A stretch of DNA of 64,000 bases from Angiostrongylus vasorum (Eukaryota > Nematoda > Chromadorea > Rhabditida > Metastrongylidae), in contig JADANN010000174.1 in the NCBI GenBank assembly GCA_018806985.1, forward strand, positions 2,818,501 to 2,882,500, read 5' to 3'. The translations under genes and the position numbers were made by a program. The notes under the pieces were generated by a model. The model searched no databases and was not told where the DNA came from. It worked only from the letters and a program-made list of their open reading frames with translations. Below are positions 60,464-64,000 of this stretch, in pieces; the stretch's first letter is position 1; every line of letters begins with the position of its first letter.

Positions 60464-61714
60464 TCACGCTGGTGTTTTAGTCTGCTGTGCAAGGATATTG
60501 ACTTTTACTTCAAAATCGTCCCCGCTATGCTTTTGTATCCTATGCGTGCCTAGTGGGGTACTTTGTCTTAGTTTTCGTTTGTCACCTAGATGTTCTTTTA
60601 CACGGATACACAAAGGCCTGCCCGTTTCGCCAATATATTCATCTCCGCAATTATTACAAGAGATCAGGAATATCGTACCTAAACTCATCCAATTACCGTC
60701 CCTGCCGTAAGGGCAAATTACGCAATTTGTTGTTTCACATAAACGGTCATACAGGTGGTTACGAACTAACTGACGACGTAGAGTATCCGGTGGTATTTCA
60801 ACTATCGCTACCGATTCCTCTAGACCTACCTATCTTAAGCATCGTTAAATAGCAGTTACGCTTACTTCATCGCTAATAAAGGGCAACATAAACGGGACTT
60901 TCTTTTGGCCAACTGTTTCGCTTGGGCGCGTCACTCTCCTTCTAAACTTGTCTCGTGGGGTTACTATTTCGTAGCCATTGGAGATAGCTATTTGCCGAGC
61001 CAAGTCGCGCGATTCTTCCTTCAGTTCCCTGGTTGTGCACACAGAGGTGGCTGTTCGAAACATGTTTCTCACAAACGCCCTCTTTGTGTGTGAAGGGTGG
61101 GAAGAAAGGAAATGAACGAGGGTGTTCTTGTTGCTTGGCTTTCGGTACCACTTTGTCATGTAAGCGCTACTTGAAAGGTTTATTTGAACGTTTAAAACCG
61201 GAAGCCAGTTTTTTCTCGGTTTCTCCCGGGTGAACTTAATGTACTCAGACTGTTCATTCAATAATTCAAAACATTTGTCCATCTCCTCCTGCGTAGAGAA
61301 GATGACAAAACGACCATCTACGTATCTCAGTAGAGTAGTGGCCGGAGATCGAGAACAGGGGCTTCTATCTTACACATGAACATAATGGCAAGGCTTGGTG
61401 CCAGTCGCTGTCCCATAGCCAACCCACTTATTTGCGCGAAATATTTCCCAGACCATCTGATAATCGAACAATTTAGGCACTCCTTTAGGGAGAGCCATTA
61501 GCTGCTGGATGGACAAGCCATGCATAGTTATTCTTCCTTCATGCTCAACAAGAAGTTCGCAGATGGCTTGCATTGCGGAGTCATTCGATACGTTGGTGCA
61601 CAGCGCAGTAACGTCGAAGGACTCCATCACGTACGCGTTATTAGGAGACGCGTTACATAGACGTTCTAGGAACATTTGGGTGTTTGTGAGGTGAGCTAGA
61701 ATATGGTTAAGCAA
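60464..61714 (-). pseudogene. reverse transcriptase and GIY-YIG endonuclease of PLE D, 5'-truncated
   Basis: Minus strand: 61714-61370 has MESFDVTALCTNVSNDSAMQ (catalytic aspartate strand) and LSIQQLMALPKGVPKLFDYQ; about 61325 has the RYVDG box, then 61282-60845 MDKCFELLNEQSEYIKFTRE, WLPVLNVQINLS, SRDLARQIAISNGYEIVTPR. 60688-60464 is the GIY-YIG domain: GTIFLISCNNCGDEYIGETG, RPLCIRVKEHLGD, THRIQKHSGDDFEVKVNI. Few frame breaks, so it is young, but the start is lost and the YVDD box has become YVDG. Confidence 0.75.
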
Positions 61715-61724
61715 CTGGGTAAGT

Positions 61725-61800
61725 ACTAGGCTTAAAAAAGTTTTTTTCTGGTCTTTGAAAAAGTTTTTTTGGTTTTTAAAAAAGTTTTTTTATTTTTTTT
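61725..61800. repeat. AAAAAGTTTTTTT-type short tandem repeat
   Basis: Three to four imperfect units of AAAAAAGTTTTTTTNNTNTTT lie exactly where the PLE D open frame is cut and its right arm begins. Probably generated during insertion or later slippage. Confidence 0.6.
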
Positions 61801-61896
61801 CGAGCTGTTGATCATGTAATTACCATAGTTTTTCGTCTTTTTGTAATTGTTATTGAAGCGTTTGGCCTAGTAAATTGTATATCAGTATACCATTCC

Positions 61897-61934
61897 AGGC
61901 TCTGAAGAAGGCAATACTGCCGAAACGTCAGCTA
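61897..61934 (+). ncRNA. hammerhead-like ribozyme, PLE D right arm (intact core)
   Basis: GGCU, CUGAAGA, stem II GGCA/UGCC, GAAA, CGUC, AGCU. The fourth stem II pair is A-U here and G-U in the left arm, so pairing is kept although the bases differ. Confidence 0.7.
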
Positions 61935-62131
61935 CTGTTGTATTGCATTGTGTTTTTTCTATGGAAGTAAATGCATGCCGTTTAACAACCCCGCGACTGC
62001 TGAACAAGAAAACGACGCATTCATATTCCATTGCCGAGATTAATAGAAAGTCGATCCTGGGAACTAGGGAATAGTTCTTGATATTCTTGTTGAGCAAACA
62101 CGAGGTGTTACTTTATTCTTTATTCCGTTTA

Positions 62132-62168
62132 AGCTGACGTTTCAGCGGATTTCGCCTTTTTCAGAGCC
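62132..62168 (-). ncRNA. hammerhead-like motif, PLE E left end (one core change)
   Basis: Minus strand. Core reads CUGAAAA instead of CUGANGA; stem II, GAAA, CGUC and stem I are otherwise kept. Likely inactive. Confidence 0.5.
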
Positions 62169-62544
62169 TAGAAGGCTATATTGATAGGCAATTTACTAAG
62201 TCAAACGCTCCGATAACACATACAAAAAGGTGAAAATGTAGATCGCAATCACACGATCAACAGCTTCCGAAAAAAACCCACCGTTTATTACGTGCCTTCC
62301 GCTGAGGAAGAACAGCTGATCACAGTCGCATATGGTCGATAAATGCACCACGCCACATCAAAAGTCGATGCGAAGTTACGGGGCCAGATCACGTGTTATC
62401 CCCGGGCAGTCCTCCGTGCTGTTCATTCTATGGTTCGTGGTATTTATCTAAAAAGCCTCTAGAAGTTTGCGCGTTGGTGTTTTGGCATCCTGTGCGAGGA
62501 TATTGACTTTAATATTAAAATCAATGTTGAACGTGAAGCAGGAA

Positions 62545-63655
62545 TAAATATGCATGGCTTGTCCATTCGACAGCTCATGGCTCTCTTAAAAGAGTGCCTG
62601 AACTGCTCGATTTTCAAATGGTCTAGGAAATACTACACGCAATTGAGAGGGCTTTCAGTGGGACAGCGACTGGCGCCAATTCTTGCCATTGCATTTATTT
62701 CTAGAAGCATTTATTTCTAGAATAGAAGCCTCCGTTATTGATCTCCGGCCGGCACTCTACTGTAGATATATAGGTGACTGTTTTTTCATATTCTCTGCTC
62801 AGAAGGAGATGGACAAATGCTTTGAATTGTTGAATGAGCATTCTGAGTACATCAAATTTACCCGTGAGAAACCAAAAGAAAATTGGCTTCCATTTTTTAA
62901 CGTCCAGATCAACTTATCGTACATGACAAAATGGTACCGAAAACCAAGTAACAAGAACATCCTCGTTCATTTCCTCTGCTCCCACCCTTCGCACACAAAG
63001 AGGGCGATTGAGGAAAGAGAAACATGTTTCGAACAGCCACCTCTGTGTACACGAACAGGGAACTAAAAGAGGAATCGCGCAACTTCGCTCGGCAAATAGC
63101 CATCTCCAATGGCTACGAAGTAGTAACCCCACGAGATAAGTCTGGAAGGAGAGCGACGCCCCCAAAAAGAAAAACGTGGCCAAGACAAAAACCCCGTTTA
63201 TGTTGCCCTTTATTAGCGATGAAGTAAGCGTAGCGATTAAACGATGCTTAAGAAGGGCAGGTCTAGAGGAATCGGTAGCGATAGTTGAAATACCATAGGA
63301 TACTCTACGTCGTCAGTTAGTTCGTAACCGACTATATGACCGTCTATGCGAAACACAAAGTTGCGTAATTTGCCCTTACGGCAAGGACGGTGACTGCATG
63401 AGTTCAGGTACGATATACCAGATCTCTTGTAATGATTGCGGAGATGAATATATCGGCGAAACGGGCAGACCTTTGTGTATCCGTATAAAAGAACACCTAG
63501 ATGGCAAACGAAAACTAAGACAAAGTACCCCACTAGGCGCGCATAGGATACACAAGCATAGCGGCGACGATTTTGGAGTAAAAGTCAATATCCTTTGTGT
63601 TATCGAAACGTTTGACTTAGTAAATTGCCTACCAATATACCCTTCCAGGCTCTGA
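62545..63655 (+). pseudogene. reverse transcriptase and GIY-YIG endonuclease of PLE E
   Basis: HGLSIRQLMALLKECLNCS (62.56 kb), RGLSVGQRLAPI, a short duplicated stretch at about 62.70 kb (TTTCTAGAAGCATTTATTTC), LYCRYIGDCFFIFSAQKEMD (catalytic box altered to YIGD), EYIKFTREKPKENWLPFFNV, LARQIAISNGYEVV-like linker at 63.1 kb. The GIY-YIG domain is at 63398-63600: GTIYQISCNDCGDEYIGETG, RPLCIRIKEHLDG. Three or more frame breaks. Confidence 0.7.
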
Positions 63656-63685
63656 GGAAAGCTAAATCCGCCGAAACGTCAGCTT
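63647..63685 (+). ncRNA. hammerhead-like ribozyme, PLE E right end
   Basis: Core CUGAGGA (fits CUGANGA), GAAA, CGUC and stem I GGCU/AGCU are kept, but stem II (AAGC...CCGCC) is weakened. Confidence 0.55.
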
Positions 63686-63819
63686 TAACGGAATAAAGAA
63701 TAAAGTAACACTTCGTGTTTGCTCAACAAGAATATGGAGAACTATTTGATCAGTGCCCAGGTTAACAGAAAGTCGGTCGTGGGAATTACTACTTGAGAAT
63801 AGTCTAGCCTATAGAGAAT

Positions 63820-64000
63820 CTGGGTGTGGCGCAGTGGTAGGAGGAGCCCTGCAACACACATGTGGAATCAGTCCCCGCGCCCATGGCCCACCAAGCCTTC
63901 CATCCCTCCAGGGTCGCCAAATTGGTACCAGACTTGTCTAGGAAGATAGGAGCACTGGGTCGATACATCGGTAGGCCACCGCGAGTCACTGTAAAGACTA
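63820..64000 (+). repeat. tRNA-derived SINE, family 2, cut by the window end
   Basis: GTGTGGCGCAGTGGTAGGAG start; runs off the window. Confidence 0.7.

Larger units (their letters stand above)
60030..62063 (-). mobile_element. PLE D: young Penelope-like insertion with inverted terminal repeats and 12-bp target duplication
   Basis: CTAGGGAATAGT flanks both sides (60018-60029 and 62064-62075). Inverted arms of roughly 200 bp (60030-60260 and 61800-62010) each hold an intact-core hammerhead motif (60117-60154 minus, 61897-61934 plus). Between them the minus strand has the C-terminal two thirds of the PLE protein. The right end adds the 3' terminus GAGATTAATAGAAAGTCGAT. The 5' part of the ORF is missing and replaced by a repeated AAAAAGTTTTTTT stretch at 61725-61800. 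Confidence 0.8.
62076..63793 (+). mobile_element. PLE E: Penelope-like copy with inverted terminal repeats, abutting PLE D
   Basis: The left arm is inverted (62080-62330, hammerhead-like motif 62132-62168 minus) and runs into a short minus-strand endonuclease tail (to about 62540). The plus strand then carries reverse transcriptase, linker and GIY-YIG (62545-63600), a hammerhead motif (63647-63685) and the 3' end to about 63793 (GGTTAACAGAAAGTCGGTCG). The left end starts right after the target duplication of PLE D. No target duplication seen for E. Confidence 0.7.

Overview
The window looks like a nematode chromosome, most likely a strongylid (hookworm-like) worm. Genes are split into short exons by AG-terminated introns. 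Three genes have a TTTTCAG-like or similar acceptor 1-15 nt before the start codon, as expected for spliced-leader trans-splicing, and two genes are spaced like a nematode operon. The repeats are dominated by RTE-type LINEs, Penelope-like elements (PLEs) and tRNA-derived SINEs. The species call is inference; no search was run.

Most of the long open frames are repeats, antisense shadows or chance. The real genes I can reconstruct are: (1) an alpha-1,3-fucosyltransferase of the GT10 family, minus strand, 15.6-21.7 kb, six recognised exons spread over introns full of PLE debris; (2) SEC62, minus strand, 38.65-42.17 kb, seven exons; (3) a DNAJC25/DNJ-2-type ER J-protein, minus strand, 43.3-46.0 kb, seven exons; (4) the complex I subunit NDUFB3 (B12), plus strand, 47.88-48.95 kb, three exons; (5) an SFT2-domain vesicle transport protein, plus strand, starting about 140 bases after NDUFB3, of which only the first three exons can be found. 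Some coding-like exons of an unrecognised minus-strand gene lie at 26.1-27.6 kb. SEC62, DNAJC25 and SFT2 all act in the secretory pathway.

Layout: 1-9 kb is SINE and PLE-terminus debris with no clear gene. 9.35-13.35 kb is a decayed but near full-length PLE on the minus strand. 13.4-15.25 kb holds RTE and PLE fragments. 15.6-21.7 kb is the fucosyltransferase. 22-34 kb is mostly unexplained non-coding sequence. 34.5-37.3 kb holds plus-strand RTE LINE remains. 38.6-50 kb is the gene-dense core. 50-56 kb holds SINEs, a tRNA-like relic and a minus-strand RTE relic. 56.5-63.8 kb is a cluster of PLE copies.

The most interesting signal is a recurring motif of about 38 nt at PLE ends. It has the layout of a minimal type I hammerhead ribozyme (CUGANGA, a short stem II with base-pair covariation, GAAA, the palindrome ACGU, then C and AGCU pairing back to GGCU). 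It occurs in many copies, usually as inverted pairs around PLE bodies. Two insertions show exact 12-bp target duplications. One inverted pair, inside a DNAJC25 intron, has a fragment of the DNAJC25 second exon in its loop. Single-base homopolymer length problems interrupt SEC62 and the fucosyltransferase and may be assembly errors.
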